17,058 nt of DNA from an uncultured Acidaminococcus sp. (GCA_900314165.1 OMUE01000179.1:1-17058); one strand, 5' to 3'; positions 5,153 to 12,266 are shown, numbered from the stretch's first letter. Made by a program: numbers and translations. Notes: generated from the sequence alone by a model not told the origin.

Positions 5153-6385
5153 ATGGCTTATAGCGAGCTCATCAAGAATTTCAATAACATACGATCCTAT
5201 ATGCGGGAATTCTTTGTGTACGGCTTTAAGACCAGGGAGGAGTATACCCAAAAGAGCCCCCGTAGCTATGACGACGGCCGGCGGCGGATAGAAGGCTATC
5301 TGGGGGATGCTGTGAAATTCCGCCAGGAAGACCGGGGCAAGGTCACGTTTATTTCTCTGGAAGGCAGCCGCATTACCCATAATCCTCTGTATAAAGCCTT
5401 TAAAGCCAAGAGTTTCACGGACAAGGATATTACGCTGCACTTCCTGCTGCTGGATCTGCTGGCAGACGGCCAGGCTCATACCTTGCAAGAGCTGCAGGAC
5501 GGGCTGGCCGAACGGCTGCAGGATTTTGCCCAGCCATTGCTTGTAGATGATTCTACCCTCCGGGGAAAACTGAAGGAATATGAGAAGCTGGGACTGCTTG
5601 AGAGTCATAAAGAGGGAAAGGCCGTCCGATATCTGCTGGCAAAGCAGGATCTTCCCCTTGCACCTTACAGGGATGCCCTGCGCTTTGCTACGGAAGAAAA
5701 CCTTTTAGGCGTGGTGGGCAGCTTTTTGGAAGACAGACTGGATCCAGCAAATGAGTTCCTGCAGTTCAAAGACCATTCCATTATGAATGCCTTTGACGCC
5801 GAAGTCCTGGAGCCCCTGCTGCAGGCTATCTCTGAAAGCCGCATTGTGGAAATCTGCAAGGAAAGCAGGCAGGCTCATAAAGAAGTGATTGTCACGGTGC
5901 TGCCTCTGAAACTTTACGTCAGCACTCAAGGCGGCCGGACCTATGTGTTCTGCTATAGCTATGACCGAAAGGAGTACCTGTCCATGCGGGTGGACTTGTT
6001 CCATAGCGTTCTGGTGAAGGATTTGGCAGAGGAGTCTGGGGAAATCCGGGAACAAGGAAAAAACGTCATGGCCCACATGTGGGGCGTGGTGTGCCGCAAT
6101 ACGGAAACCTATGACCACGTGGCAATGGATATCTACGTAGGGGAGGATGAATCGTTTATCCTGCGGCGGCTGCTGCGGGAAAAACGCTGTGGCACGGTGA
6201 CGAAGCTGGACGACCAGACCTACCGGTTTACAGCGGATGTTTACTCAGCCAGAGAAATGGTACCCTGGCTGCGGTCGTATTTTGGCAGGATCCTGCGATT
6301 GACCTGTTCGAATCCGGAAGTGAAAGCCCAGTTGGGAAAAGATTTGCGGACGATGAAAACGCGATACGTAGTACGTGATACGTAA
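5153..6385 (+). CDS. WYL-domain transcriptional regulator (first of pair)
   Basis: A 410-residue cytoplasmic protein. Residues about 92-165 form a winged-helix segment (LHFLLLDLLADGQAHTLQEL through LLESHKEGKAVRYLL). Residues about 220-300 are a WYL domain, with YVFCYSYDRKEYLSMRVDLF as its Sm-like core, and 310-400 form the C-terminal extension typical of these proteins (YVGEDESFILRRLL; VPWLRSYFGRILRL). WYL domains bind ligands or nucleic acid and regulate DNA-damage, defence or metabolic genes. The start has TAAGGAG (5138-5144) well placed. A second WYL gene follows on the same strand 67 bp away, so the two are likely cotranscribed and may form a heteromeric regulator, as PafB/PafC do. The C-terminal tail TRYVVRDT and the TAA stop are encoded by an ACGTA heptad array. 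No obvious target gene lies beside them. Confidence 0.85.
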   Translation: MAYSELIKNFNNIRSYMREFFVYGFKTREEYTQKSPRSYDDGRRRIEGYLGDAVKFRQEDRGKVTFISLEGSRITHNPLYKAFKAKSFTDKDITLHFLLLDLLADGQAHTLQELQDGLAERLQDFAQPLLVDDSTLRGKLKEYEKLGLLESHKEGKAVRYLLAKQDLPLAPYRDALRFATEENLLGVVGSFLEDRLDPANEFLQFKDHSIMNAFDAEVLEPLLQAISESRIVEICKESRQAHKEVIVTVLPLKLYVSTQGGRTYVFCYSYDRKEYLSMRVDLFHSVLVKDLAEESGEIREQGKNVMAHMWGVVCRNTETYDHVAMDIYVGEDESFILRRLLREKRCGTVTKLDDQTYRFTADVYSAREMVPWLRSYFGRILRLTCSNPEVKAQLGKDLRTMKTRYVVRDT

Positions 6386-6436
6386 TACGAAATATGTAAC
6401 ACGTACCACGTATAACGTACTACGTATGTACGTACC
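6364..6436. repeat. NNACGTA heptad array between the WYL genes
   Basis: About ten consecutive 7-bp units such as ATACGTA, GTACGTG, ATACGAA, ACACGTA, CCACGTA, TAACGTA, CTACGTA. It starts inside the end of the first WYL gene, supplies its TAA stop (6383-6385) and runs up to the Shine-Dalgarno of the second. It shares a 19-mer and a 12-mer exactly with 91-144. Confidence 0.9.
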
Positions 6437-6452
6437 ATAGAGGAGCATGGTA

Positions 6453-7361
6453 ATGATCTTTCATAAACTGTATGGCAGCTATTATAAAGCTGTTGCGAAA
6501 ATCCTGGAGGCCGCACAGCAGGGGACTCTGAATGAGGCTGCTATGTACAGGCTGGCTGCCCAATATGGCTTCCCGGAAAGCAGCCAGACCATCGTGCCTG
6601 CCCTGAAGGAACAGCGTTGGCAGCTGCTGACGGAAGACTATAGGACACCGCTGCAGCACGCACCGCAGCTGCCTTTGACCACCTTGGAAAAGCGCTGGCT
6701 GAAGACGGTGGTCCAGGATCCCAGGGTCAAGCTGTTTGTCCCAACGCTGCCAGACCTGGCAGACGTGGAGCCTTTATATAAACAGGATAATCTGGTGTAT
6801 TTTGACCGTTATGGGGATGGAGATCCTTTTGAAAGTCCAGAGTACCAGGAACATTTCCGGCTGCTCCTGCAGGCTATCCGCCAGCACAGGCGAATCATTA
6901 TCCACTTCCAGACCGGGCACGGAGGGATGCGTAGCAGCATCTACTGCCCATTGGCCCTGGAATACTCGGATAAGGATGATAAATTCCGGGTCCTGTGTGC
7001 AGGCAATCGGAGGAGGCGGACGGTGAATGTAGGACGTATTACCCGCTGCACCCTGCTGAAAGCTGCGTTTTCACCGGATACAAAAGTACCGGAACAGCCA
7101 CTGGCTAAAGTGGTGTTCCGGTTAAAAGATACGCGGCGGGCTCTGGAACGGGCCATGCTGCAATTTGCGCCCTTTAAGAAGCAGGTCACCCGTCTGGACG
7201 AAGAAACCTATGAAGTGGCCTTGGAATATGATACGGAGGACGAGACGGATGTGGTGATCCAGCTGCTATCCTTTGGCCGGTATGTGACGGTTCTGGAGCC
7301 GGAGAGGATAAGGCAGGAGATAGAGCGTAGGATTACAAGGCAGATAGAGCTATTCCAATAA
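6453..7361 (+). CDS. WYL-domain protein (second of pair)
   Basis: A 302-residue protein with an N-terminal helical region (about 1-130) in which I see no clear helix-turn-helix. A WYL domain follows at about 140-210 (RIIIHFQTGHGGMR, then KFRVLCAGNRRRRTVNVGRI), and a C-terminal WCX-like extension (VVFRLKDTRRALERAMLQF, then VIQLLSFGRYVTVLEPERI). The arginine-rich NRRRRTVNVGRI is where WYL domains contact ligand or nucleic acid. I place the start at 6453 and not the in-frame ATG at 6447: the Shine-Dalgarno AGAGGAG (6439-6445) is one base from 6447 but 7 bp from 6453. Lacking an evident DNA-binding domain, it may act as partner of the first WYL protein. Lower ORF boundaries and family are solid; role unknown. 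Confidence 0.82.
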   Translation: MIFHKLYGSYYKAVAKILEAAQQGTLNEAAMYRLAAQYGFPESSQTIVPALKEQRWQLLTEDYRTPLQHAPQLPLTTLEKRWLKTVVQDPRVKLFVPTLPDLADVEPLYKQDNLVYFDRYGDGDPFESPEYQEHFRLLLQAIRQHRRIIIHFQTGHGGMRSSIYCPLALEYSDKDDKFRVLCAGNRRRRTVNVGRITRCTLLKAAFSPDTKVPEQPLAKVVFRLKDTRRALERAMLQFAPFKKQVTRLDEETYEVALEYDTEDETDVVIQLLSFGRYVTVLEPERIRQEIERRITRQIELFQ

Positions 7362-7410
7362 ACCCACCACCGTTGCAAGCAACGGTCCCCCGCCCTTGAA
7401 AAGGGCGGAC
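7362..7410. repeat. Family A double-hairpin repeat, copy 2
   Basis: The element starts at the base after the second WYL gene's stop. Stem ACCGTTGC/GCAACGGT (loop AA) is followed by CCGCCCTT/AAGGGCGG. All 49 bases are the exact reverse complement of 10081-10129, so the MATE-pta block is flanked by perfect inverted copies. It lies between convergent genes and could act as a bidirectional transcription stop, though no T-run is present. Confidence 0.9.
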
Positions 7411-7420
7411 TTAGGCTGAC

Positions 7421-7464
7421 CAGACTAGCCCACTAATCCCTAACCCCTTGCCCCTAATTCCTTA
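7421..7464 (-). repeat. TTAGGGG/TTAGTGG heptad array at MATE 3' end
   Basis: Read in the sense of the MATE gene, 7-bp units TAAGGAA, TTAGGGG, CAAGGGG, TTAGGGA, TTAGTGG, GCTAGTC start at the TAA stop itself (7464-7462). The 19-mer cccactaatccctaacccc (7429-7447, plus strand) recurs exactly at 12309-12327 at the end of the pentapeptide gene. Confidence 0.85.
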
Positions 7465-8796
7465 CAGCTGCAGCTTCGTCTTCCATTTCCCTGTCCTGTA
7501 CTCGCTGTAGGAAATCAGGAAATTGGCGGTCCAGCCTATAGGAGTGGCAATCCAGACCATCTGGATGCCGAAGATGGGAGCCAGGAACACGGAAATGCAG
7601 ACCCGCAGGGTCAGATTCGTCATATTGGCAATGGTGAACATCTTCATATCTCCAGAACCCCGAAGTACGCCGTCCACAGCCATCTTAAAGCCAATCATAG
7701 CAAAGAAGCAGCCGGTGAACGTCAATAGTCCCGTGCCCGTCTCCAGGGCCACGGGATTATAATTTTCTGGCAGGAAAAACTTGATAAGCGGTGCACTCCA
7801 CAGCTGCAGGATGATGAACAGGGCCAGGGCATAGGCGGCTATCAGCTTGTTGCCGCTGTGATAGCCTTCTACGACTCTGTCCACCTGTTTTGCACCCAGA
7901 TTCTGGCTCGTATAGGGGGACAGAGCGTTGCCAATGGCGTTCATAGGTACTGTGCACACGTAGTCTATGCGCATGGCGGCGGAAAATCCTGCCAGGGCCG
8001 CAGAACCAAAGCTGTTGACTACGGACTGCACCAGCATCATGCCGATGGATACTATGGACTGCTGGAAAATGGACGGCAGGGCGATGGTGGTCATATTGTG
8101 CAGCTGACTGGGACTGAACAGGCTGGAAGCACTGCCTAAGGGCTTGATGGTCCACAGCAGCACGAAGAAGGACAGCACAGCAGAGGCTCCCTGTGCAATG
8201 ACCGTAGCCCAGGCGGCACCGGCTACGCCCATGCCCAGATTCTTTACCATGTAGATGTCCATGACGATATTGGATAGGGAGGAAAAAATCAGGAAGGCCA
8301 GAGGCCAACGGGATTTACCCAGAGCGTTAAAGGTCGCGGCTATAATATTGTACATAAACAGGAAGGGCAGGCCAATGAAGTAGATGCTCAAATACGTATC
8401 TGCCAACGCAATGGAATCGGCCGGAGTCCTGAGCCAGGCCATGATCTGCCGGCTGAAGGCATAGCCGAACCCGCCCAGCAGCGTACTGAGAATCAGGAAC
8501 GCTACGAAAGAGGTGTAAATGGCTTCCTTCATATGGTCATAGTCCTTGGCTCCGAAGTAGCGGGCCACGATGACGGAGGCGCCTACACCGCCGCCAATGG
8601 CAATACTGATGAACACCGTGGTCAGGGCATAGGATGCCCCCACAGCCGCCAGGGCCTGTTCGCTGACGTAACGGCCTACAATGGCCGCATCCACGGTGTT
8701 ATAAAATTGAAGAAAGAAATTGCCCAGGATCATGGGCAGGGAAAACAGGAACAGAGCCTTCATAGGGGACTCTGTAGTAAGATAATCGCGTCGCAT
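7462..8796 (-). CDS. MATE-family efflux transporter
   Basis: A 444-residue membrane protein with about twelve hydrophobic segments in two homologous halves, the normal MATE size. The N-terminal segment MILGNFFLQFYNTVDAAIVG, containing the conserved N..D near TM1, and GGGVGASVIVARYFGAKD after TM2 are typical of clostridial MATE exporters. These use a sodium or proton gradient to extrude cationic drugs, dyes or metabolites; the substrate cannot be read from sequence. I choose the ATG at 8796, not the in-frame GTG at 8805, because the GTG is part of the Shine-Dalgarno AGGAGTG while the ATG sits 8 bp after AGGAG (8809-8805). It is transcribed from its own promoter (8838-8866) away from pta, and converges on the WYL pair. 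Confidence 0.9.
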   Translation of the reverse strand: MRRDYLTTESPMKALFLFSLPMILGNFFLQFYNTVDAAIVGRYVSEQALAAVGASYALTTVFISIAIGGGVGASVIVARYFGAKDYDHMKEAIYTSFVAFLILSTLLGGFGYAFSRQIMAWLRTPADSIALADTYLSIYFIGLPFLFMYNIIAATFNALGKSRWPLAFLIFSSLSNIVMDIYMVKNLGMGVAGAAWATVIAQGASAVLSFFVLLWTIKPLGSASSLFSPSQLHNMTTIALPSIFQQSIVSIGMMLVQSVVNSFGSAALAGFSAAMRIDYVCTVPMNAIGNALSPYTSQNLGAKQVDRVVEGYHSGNKLIAAYALALFIILQLWSAPLIKFFLPENYNPVALETGTGLLTFTGCFFAMIGFKMAVDGVLRGSGDMKMFTIANMTNLTLRVCISVFLAPIFGIQMVWIATPIGWTANFLISYSEYRTGKWKTKLQL

Positions 8797-8837
8797 AATT
8801 TCCACTCCTAAATTACAGCTCTTTGAAAAACAAAACT

Positions 8838-8866
8838 ACTATATAAAGAATCTGTTAAATTGTCAA
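8838..8866 (-). promoter_or_regulatory. Promoter of the MATE gene
   Basis: On the minus strand TTGACA (8866-8861) and TATAGT (8843-8838) are 17 bp apart, close to perfect sigma-A consensus. It gives a leader of about 35 nt. Confidence 0.85.
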
Positions 8867-8947
8867 GGAAGGGCCTGGAGCCTTCCTCTGTCTGAAAATT
8901 AGTTCTTTTAAAAACGCTAAACTTCCCTGCTAGAATCCTATAAAAGG

Positions 8948-8956
8948 TGATATAAT
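8948..8956 (+). promoter_or_regulatory. Extended -10 promoter of pta
   Basis: TGATATAAT is a perfect extended -10 element. No good -35 is present at 16-18 bp, consistent with extended -10 promoters. It leaves a leader of about 55 nt. Confidence 0.75.
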
Positions 8957-9016
8957 AGAACTTACGAAAAGGGTGAGGTTCCTGCCTTTTTAATTTTAGA
9001 GTAGGAGTGATTAGGA

Positions 9017-10024
9017 ATGAATTTTACAGAAGAACTGAAGGCTCGTGTCAAAGCCGCACAAAAGACCATTGTGCTGCCTGAAAACAACAGTGACAGAGCT
9101 CTCGTAGCTGCTGCTACCGTTACGGCTGAAGGTTTTGCCAAGATCGTGCTGGTAGGGGATCCTGAACAACTTAAAAAGGACGCAGAAAGACTGGGCGTAA
9201 GCTTCGAAGGCATTCGCATCATCAACCCTGCAACCTATGAACGCATGGATGAACTGTGCGCCTACTTTGCAGAACGCAGAAAGAAAAAAGGCATGACCGT
9301 AGAAAAAGCTCGCGAAATCATGCTGAGCGACACCACGTTCTTCGGCGCTGGCCTGGTAGCTCTGGGCGAAGCCGATGGCTGCGTTTCCGGTTCCACTCGT
9401 ACTTCTGCAGACGTTATCAAAGCTGGCCTGCAGGTTATTGGCGTAAAACCCGGCAACAAGACCGTATGCTCCGGCTTTATCGTACTGAGCAACACCGAAC
9501 TGGGCGACCATGGCAAACTGGTCTTCGGCGACTGCGGCGTTATCATCGACCCGACTGCTGAACAACTGGCTGATATCGCTGTAAGCTGCGCAGACCGTGC
9601 TCGCAACACCCTGCAAATCGCTGAACCGAAAGTAGCCCTGCTGTGCTACTCCACCAAAGGCTCCGGCACCGGTGAAGAAGTTGACAAGGTTAAAGAAGCC
9701 GTTGAAATCCTGAAGTCCCGTAACGTAGACTTCGACTTCGATGGCGAACTGCAGGCAGATGCTGCCCTGGTTCCCGAAGTTGGCGAACGGAAGGCTCCTG
9801 GTTCCAAGGTTGCCGGCCATGCTAACGTCCTGGTATTCCCGAACCTGTGCGCTGCCAACATCGGCTACAAACTGGTAGAACGCTTCAGCGGCGCTACCTG
9901 CCTGGGACCTCTGGTTCAAGGCCTGAAGAAACCTATGCTTGACCTGAGCCGTGGCTGCTCTGCCAAGGATATCGTGGAAGTCGTTGCTGTTTGCGCTAGC
10001 GATGCTATTGCTGCTGAAAAATAA
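9017..10024 (+). CDS. pta: Phosphate acetyltransferase (EC 2.3.1.8)
   Basis: A 335-residue single-domain enzyme of the short Pta class. It interconverts acetyl-CoA plus phosphate with acetyl phosphate plus CoA, the step before acetate kinase in acetate-linked ATP formation. Family motifs are IVLPENNSDRAL (18-29), EADGCVSGSTRTSADV (118-133), LLCYSTKGS (208-216), FDGELQADAALVP (241-253), APGSKVAGHANVLVFP (260-275) and LDLSRGCS (308-315). Ser311-Arg312 and Asp318 match in spacing the catalytic Ser309, Arg310 and Asp316 of the Methanosarcina enzyme. AGGAG (9003-9007) is well spaced. No acetate kinase gene adjoins it, and a strong terminator follows, so it is monocistronic. Codon use suggests high expression. 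Related phosphate butyryltransferases are shorter and less similar at these motifs. Confidence 0.93.
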   Translation: MNFTEELKARVKAAQKTIVLPENNSDRALVAAATVTAEGFAKIVLVGDPEQLKKDAERLGVSFEGIRIINPATYERMDELCAYFAERRKKKGMTVEKAREIMLSDTTFFGAGLVALGEADGCVSGSTRTSADVIKAGLQVIGVKPGNKTVCSGFIVLSNTELGDHGKLVFGDCGVIIDPTAEQLADIAVSCADRARNTLQIAEPKVALLCYSTKGSGTGEEVDKVKEAVEILKSRNVDFDFDGELQADAALVPEVGERKAPGSKVAGHANVLVFPNLCAANIGYKLVERFSGATCLGPLVQGLKKPMLDLSRGCSAKDIVEVVAVCASDAIAAEK

Positions 10025-10032
10025 GCGACAAC

Positions 10033-10067
10033 AAAAAGTGCTGCACTTTCGGGTGCAGCATTTTTTT
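10033..10067 (+). terminator. Intrinsic terminator of pta
   Basis: Stem TGCTGCAC (10039-10046)/GTGCAGCA (10053-10060) with loop TTTCGG, preceded by AAAAA and followed by seven T (10061-10067). A textbook rho-independent terminator directly after the stop. Confidence 0.93.
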
Positions 10068-10080
10068 ATAGCATTACACT

Positions 10081-10129
10081 GTCCGCCCTTTTCAAGGGCG
10101 GGGGACCGTTGCTTGCAACGGTGGTGGGT
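10081..10129. repeat. Family A double-hairpin repeat, copy 3
   Basis: The exact reverse complement of 7362-7410. It lies between the pta terminator and the Shine-Dalgarno of the HD gene, so it occupies the HD gene's 5' region. I see no separate promoter between terminator and start. Confidence 0.9.
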
Positions 10130-10149
10130 TTGACTTTGAGGAGAAAACT

Positions 10150-10698
10150 ATGATAACAATTCCACAAGAAATCGCCGCGGATTACGAAAAGTGGCGGAAA
10201 TTTATGTATGACAAGGTGGATTTTGCCCTAAAGACCAGCAAGATCCATACGAAGGAACACTGCAGCCGGGTGCTGCTGTTTGCTCTTCTGATGGCAGATA
10301 AGTTGGGGTTGCCACAAGAAGAAAAAGATGTTCTGGCCATGGCTTCTGTGTTCCACGATACCCGCCGGCTGAACGACCGGCCGGACGTAGGCCATGGAGC
10401 CCGGGCTGCGGCATATTACAAGCAGTACTGTGCAGAACAGGGCCTGCCTTATGAGCAGCGGACCTACGATGCCATGGCCTTTCATGACCAGGACGATGAG
10501 CTGGGCATTAAAACCATAGAGAGTCGCATGCCTCAGGAACGGGACGCTGTACTCATCTACAAAATCTTTAAAGACGCGGACGCCTTGGATCGGTATCGCC
10601 TGGGGCCCGGGGGCTTCGACCCCAGTTATCTGCGGAACCAGGTGGCAAGGGATTTGTTAGGGTATGCGAAGGATGTGTGGGAAAGCTGGGATAAATAG
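10150..10698 (+). CDS. HD-domain phosphohydrolase
   Basis: A 182-residue soluble protein of the HD superfamily, divalent-metal phosphohydrolases acting on nucleotides or phosphoesters. Metal-ligand candidates appear in order: His37 (KEHCSRVL), the His69-Asp70 doublet (FHDTRR), further His82 (GHGARAA) and His112-Asp113, and Asp142 with Asp144 (KDADALDRYRLG). This is the small single-domain type often annotated only as HD domain protein; no fused synthetase or sensor domain is present, so the substrate cannot be named. GAGGAG (10138-10143) precedes the ATG. It stands alone between the pta terminator and a bidirectional terminator at 10781. The TAG stop (10696-10698) is part of a CTAGTGG heptad array. 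Confidence 0.85.
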   Translation: MITIPQEIAADYEKWRKFMYDKVDFALKTSKIHTKEHCSRVLLFALLMADKLGLPQEEKDVLAMASVFHDTRRLNDRPDVGHGARAAAYYKQYCAEQGLPYEQRTYDAMAFHDQDDELGIKTIESRMPQERDAVLIYKIFKDADALDRYRLGPGGFDPSYLRNQVARDLLGYAKDVWESWDK

Positions 10699-10736
10699 TG
10701 GGCTAGTTGCTAGTGGACTAGTGGGCTAGTTGCGTA
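10694..10736 (+). repeat. CTAGTGG/CTAGTTG heptad array at the HD gene's stop
   Basis: Units TAGTGGG, CTAGTTG, CTAGTGG, ACTAGTGG, GCTAGTTG, CGTAGTA, of 7 or 8 bp, begin with the stop codon TAG of the HD gene. The CTAG core is self-complementary, so the array reads similarly on both strands. Confidence 0.85.
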
Positions 10737-10778
10737 GTACTGTGACAATGACTTTGTTGCTTATCGATACTATGCTAA

Positions 10779-10816
10779 TAAAAAGAGGACTGCGAAAAAA
10801 TCGCAGTCCTTTCTTA
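10779..10816. terminator. Bidirectional intrinsic terminator
   Basis: Stem AGGACTGCGA (10786-10795)/TCGCAGTCCT (10801-10810), loop of five A, flanked by AAAAG on the left and TTTCTT on the right. It lies between the convergent HD gene and secreted-protein gene and can serve both. Confidence 0.88.
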
Positions 10817-10817
10817 T

Positions 10818-10851
10818 TACTAGCCCACTATCAAACTAGCCCGCTAGCACA
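10818..10851 (-). repeat. CTAG-type array after the secreted-protein gene
   Basis: CTAGCCC, CTATCAAA, CTAGCCCG, CTAGCAC units of 7-8 bp lie just after the stop of the minus-strand gene at 10858. They are the counterpart, on the other side of the shared terminator, of the array at 10694-10736. Confidence 0.75.
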
Positions 10852-10857
10852 CTTCTT

Positions 10858-11412
10858 TTATTCCAGGGATTCAAAATAAGAGAAACGCCAGCCTTTTTCC
10901 GTCTTTACGTAGGGGAACGTCACTTTGTTGACCTTGATCACATTGGTCTTGCCGTTTTTCGGGTCTTCCATTATGGGAGTTGCGGCTTCCAGGTTGATCT
11001 TCGTGGGGCTTTCCCGGACGATGGTAAACGTAGTAGTTCCTTTGTGAGGATCCAGAGGCTTGCCATCAGGAGCTACGTACAGCTTGCCATTAAATTCTCG
11101 GTAGGTCCGGCTGCCGCTGATAATGAAGCTGGACAGGGCATCCGTGAACACTTCATGGACCCGTTCTTTCAGTGCGGCCATATTGGGAATGGATTCATCG
11201 GAGACGGAATAGTACAGCATGTAGCCGCTGTCCTTTCTGTCCTTGCCCTGGGTAGGCAGGGGATGGTGTTCAAACCATTCAAACACGGTGTTGGCTTTTT
11301 GGAAGGCTTGGGTGATTTCTTCGTCCGTAGGAGCTTCCGGGGAAGCAAATGCCGTGCAGGCAGCGGTAAACGCCAGTAAAGCGGTCAGACATATAGAACG
11401 TATGAATTTCAT
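10858..11412 (-). CDS. Small secreted protein, possibly NTF2/IseA-like
   Basis: A 184-residue protein beginning with a clear signal peptide (MKFIRSICLTALLAFTAACTAFA) with a signal peptidase I site after AFA, about residue 24. The Cys19 context (FTAAC) is a poor lipobox. The mature part is polar, with VFEWFEHHPLP, VHEVFTDALSSFI, YREFNGKLYV and GWRFSYFE. That pattern recalls small extracytoplasmic NTF2-like or IseA (DL-endopeptidase inhibitor) domains, but I am not certain. The start is the ATG at 11412, 8 bp after AGGAG (11425-11421); the in-frame GTG at 11421 overlaps that site and is rejected. It is monocistronic with its own promoter near 11443-11451 and a terminator at 10779-10816. Function unknown. 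Confidence 0.75.
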   Translation of the reverse strand: MKFIRSICLTALLAFTAACTAFASPEAPTDEEITQAFQKANTVFEWFEHHPLPTQGKDRKDSGYMLYYSVSDESIPNMAALKERVHEVFTDALSSFIISGSRTYREFNGKLYVAPDGKPLDPHKGTTTFTIVRESPTKINLEAATPIMEDPKNGKTNVIKVNKVTFPYVKTEKGWRFSYFESLE

Positions 11413-11442
11413 AGGACACACTCCTTTTTAAATGTACTCTAT

Positions 11443-11465
11443 ATTTTACCATAGTCTGGTATAAT
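11443..11465. promoter_or_regulatory. Back-to-back extended -10 promoters
   Basis: Minus strand: TGGTAAAAT (11451-11443), a good extended -10 for the secreted-protein gene. Plus strand: TGGTATAAT (11457-11465), a perfect extended -10 pointing to the HAD gene at 11619. The two are mirror images with one mismatch around the 5-bp centre TAGTC, so they cannot be occupied together. The same symmetry could also be an operator. Confidence 0.65.
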
Positions 11466-11496
11466 AAAAAAGTGAAAAGAAAAAGGCACTCATTCC

Positions 11497-11515
11497 GTCC
11501 GCCCTTTTCAAGGGC
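11497..11515. repeat. Partial family A repeat, copy 4
   Basis: GTCCGCCCTTTTCAAGGGC matches the first 19 bases of the 10081 copy exactly, then stops. Only the first hairpin is present, 50 bp before a full copy. Confidence 0.8.
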
Positions 11516-11546
11516 AAGTATAATTAGAGCTGTCAGCTTCCACTCT

Positions 11547-11593
11547 GTCCGCCCTTTTTAAGGGCGGGGGACCGGCGAAGCCGGTGGTGGGTT
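11547..11593. repeat. Family A double-hairpin repeat, copy 5
   Basis: GTCCGCCCTTTTTAAGGGCGGGGG is followed by a second stem ACCGGC (11571-11576)/GCCGGT with loop GAA and the GGTGGGTT tail. It ends 12 bp before the Shine-Dalgarno of the HAD gene. If transcription starts near 11472, copies 4 and 5 both lie in the mRNA leader. Confidence 0.88.
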
Positions 11594-11618
11594 TGTTAAA
11601 TAGTAAAGGAGAACAGTA

Positions 11619-12266
11619 ATGACCGGACGAAAAGCAGTAATCTTTGATTTAGATGGCACTTTGTTAGATACGCTGGAGGACCTGACTGCAGCGGTGAATC
11701 ATGTCCTGGAAGCTTATGGCTATCCGCGGAGGACGAACCAGCAGGTACGGAAAGCACTGGGCAATGGATTAGAACGGCTTTTGCGGCTGTCCCTGCCGGA
11801 TGCTATAGAAGAAGCAAAATTTCAAAGGATGCTGGGAGAATTCAGACCCTATTACTTTGCCCATTGCAACGAAAAGACTGGTGCTTATCCGGGAATTCCG
11901 GAATTGCTGGGCAGCCTGCAGCAGCGTGGTATCGCCATGGCCATTGTGTCCAACAAGGCCCAGCCAGCTGTTACAGAATTATGCCGGCAGTATTTTGGGG
12001 ACTATATGGAAACAGCCATCGGAGAAAGCGCGGCTGTGAAGCGGAAGCCTGCTCCGGATACCGTGCTGAAGGCTCTGGAAATCCTGGGCATTAGCAAAGA
12101 AGACGCTGTCTACGTAGGGGACTCCGAAGTAGACAAAGCCACTGCTGACAACGTGGGCATGGATTGTATCTTAGTCAGCTGGGGATTCCGGGACCGCCCT
12201 CAGTTGGAAGCCCTGAAACCTTGGAATTTAATCGATTCCCCGAAAGAAATCTTAAATCTCCTATAA
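11619..12266 (+). CDS. HAD-IA phosphatase, phosphoglycolate-phosphatase-like
   Basis: A 215-residue HAD hydrolase with all four motifs: DLDGTLLDT (nucleophile Asp10, acid Asp12), SNK (111-113), KRKPAPD (141-147, motif III lysine) and GDSEVD (167-172). A helical cap lies at about 17-85. Length and motif wording (AVIFDLDGTLLDTLEDL, YVGDSEVD, SWGFRDR) fit the Gph/PGPase group that removes phosphate from 2-phosphoglycolate arising from DNA repair, but paralogues act on other sugar phosphates, so substrate is uncertain. AAAGGAG (11605-11611) sets the start. Monocistronic, with a hairpin-rich leader and terminator at 12264-12296. A second, different HAD enzyme lies at 13070-13771. Confidence 0.88.
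   Translation: MTGRKAVIFDLDGTLLDTLEDLTAAVNHVLEAYGYPRRTNQQVRKALGNGLERLLRLSLPDAIEEAKFQRMLGEFRPYYFAHCNEKTGAYPGIPELLGSLQQRGIAMAIVSNKAQPAVTELCRQYFGDYMETAIGESAAVKRKPAPDTVLKALEILGISKEDAVYVGDSEVDKATADNVGMDCILVSWGFRDRPQLEALKPWNLIDSPKEILNLL

Noticed and set aside
6447..6452. ATG 6447 as start of the second WYL gene
   Set aside because: It is only one base from the Shine-Dalgarno; ATG 6453 is correctly spaced.
8797..8805. GTG 8805 as start of the MATE gene
   Set aside because: The GTG is part of the AGGAGTG ribosome site; ATG 8796 is 8 bp downstream of AGGAG.
8899..8905. TTAGTTC half-site as a second MarR target upstream of pta
   Set aside because: There is no matching inverted arm at suitable spacing, so a 7-bp match is likely chance.
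9011..9919. Long minus-strand open frame opposite pta
   Set aside because: It is a shadow of strong codon bias in pta, with no ribosome site or domain.
7362..10129. Composite transposon or insertion sequence ends
   Set aside because: No transposase gene, no target duplication seen, and the same element occurs singly at several other places.
11413..11421. GTG 11421 as start of the secreted-protein gene
   Set aside because: It overlaps the Shine-Dalgarno; ATG 11412 gives a normal signal peptide and spacing.
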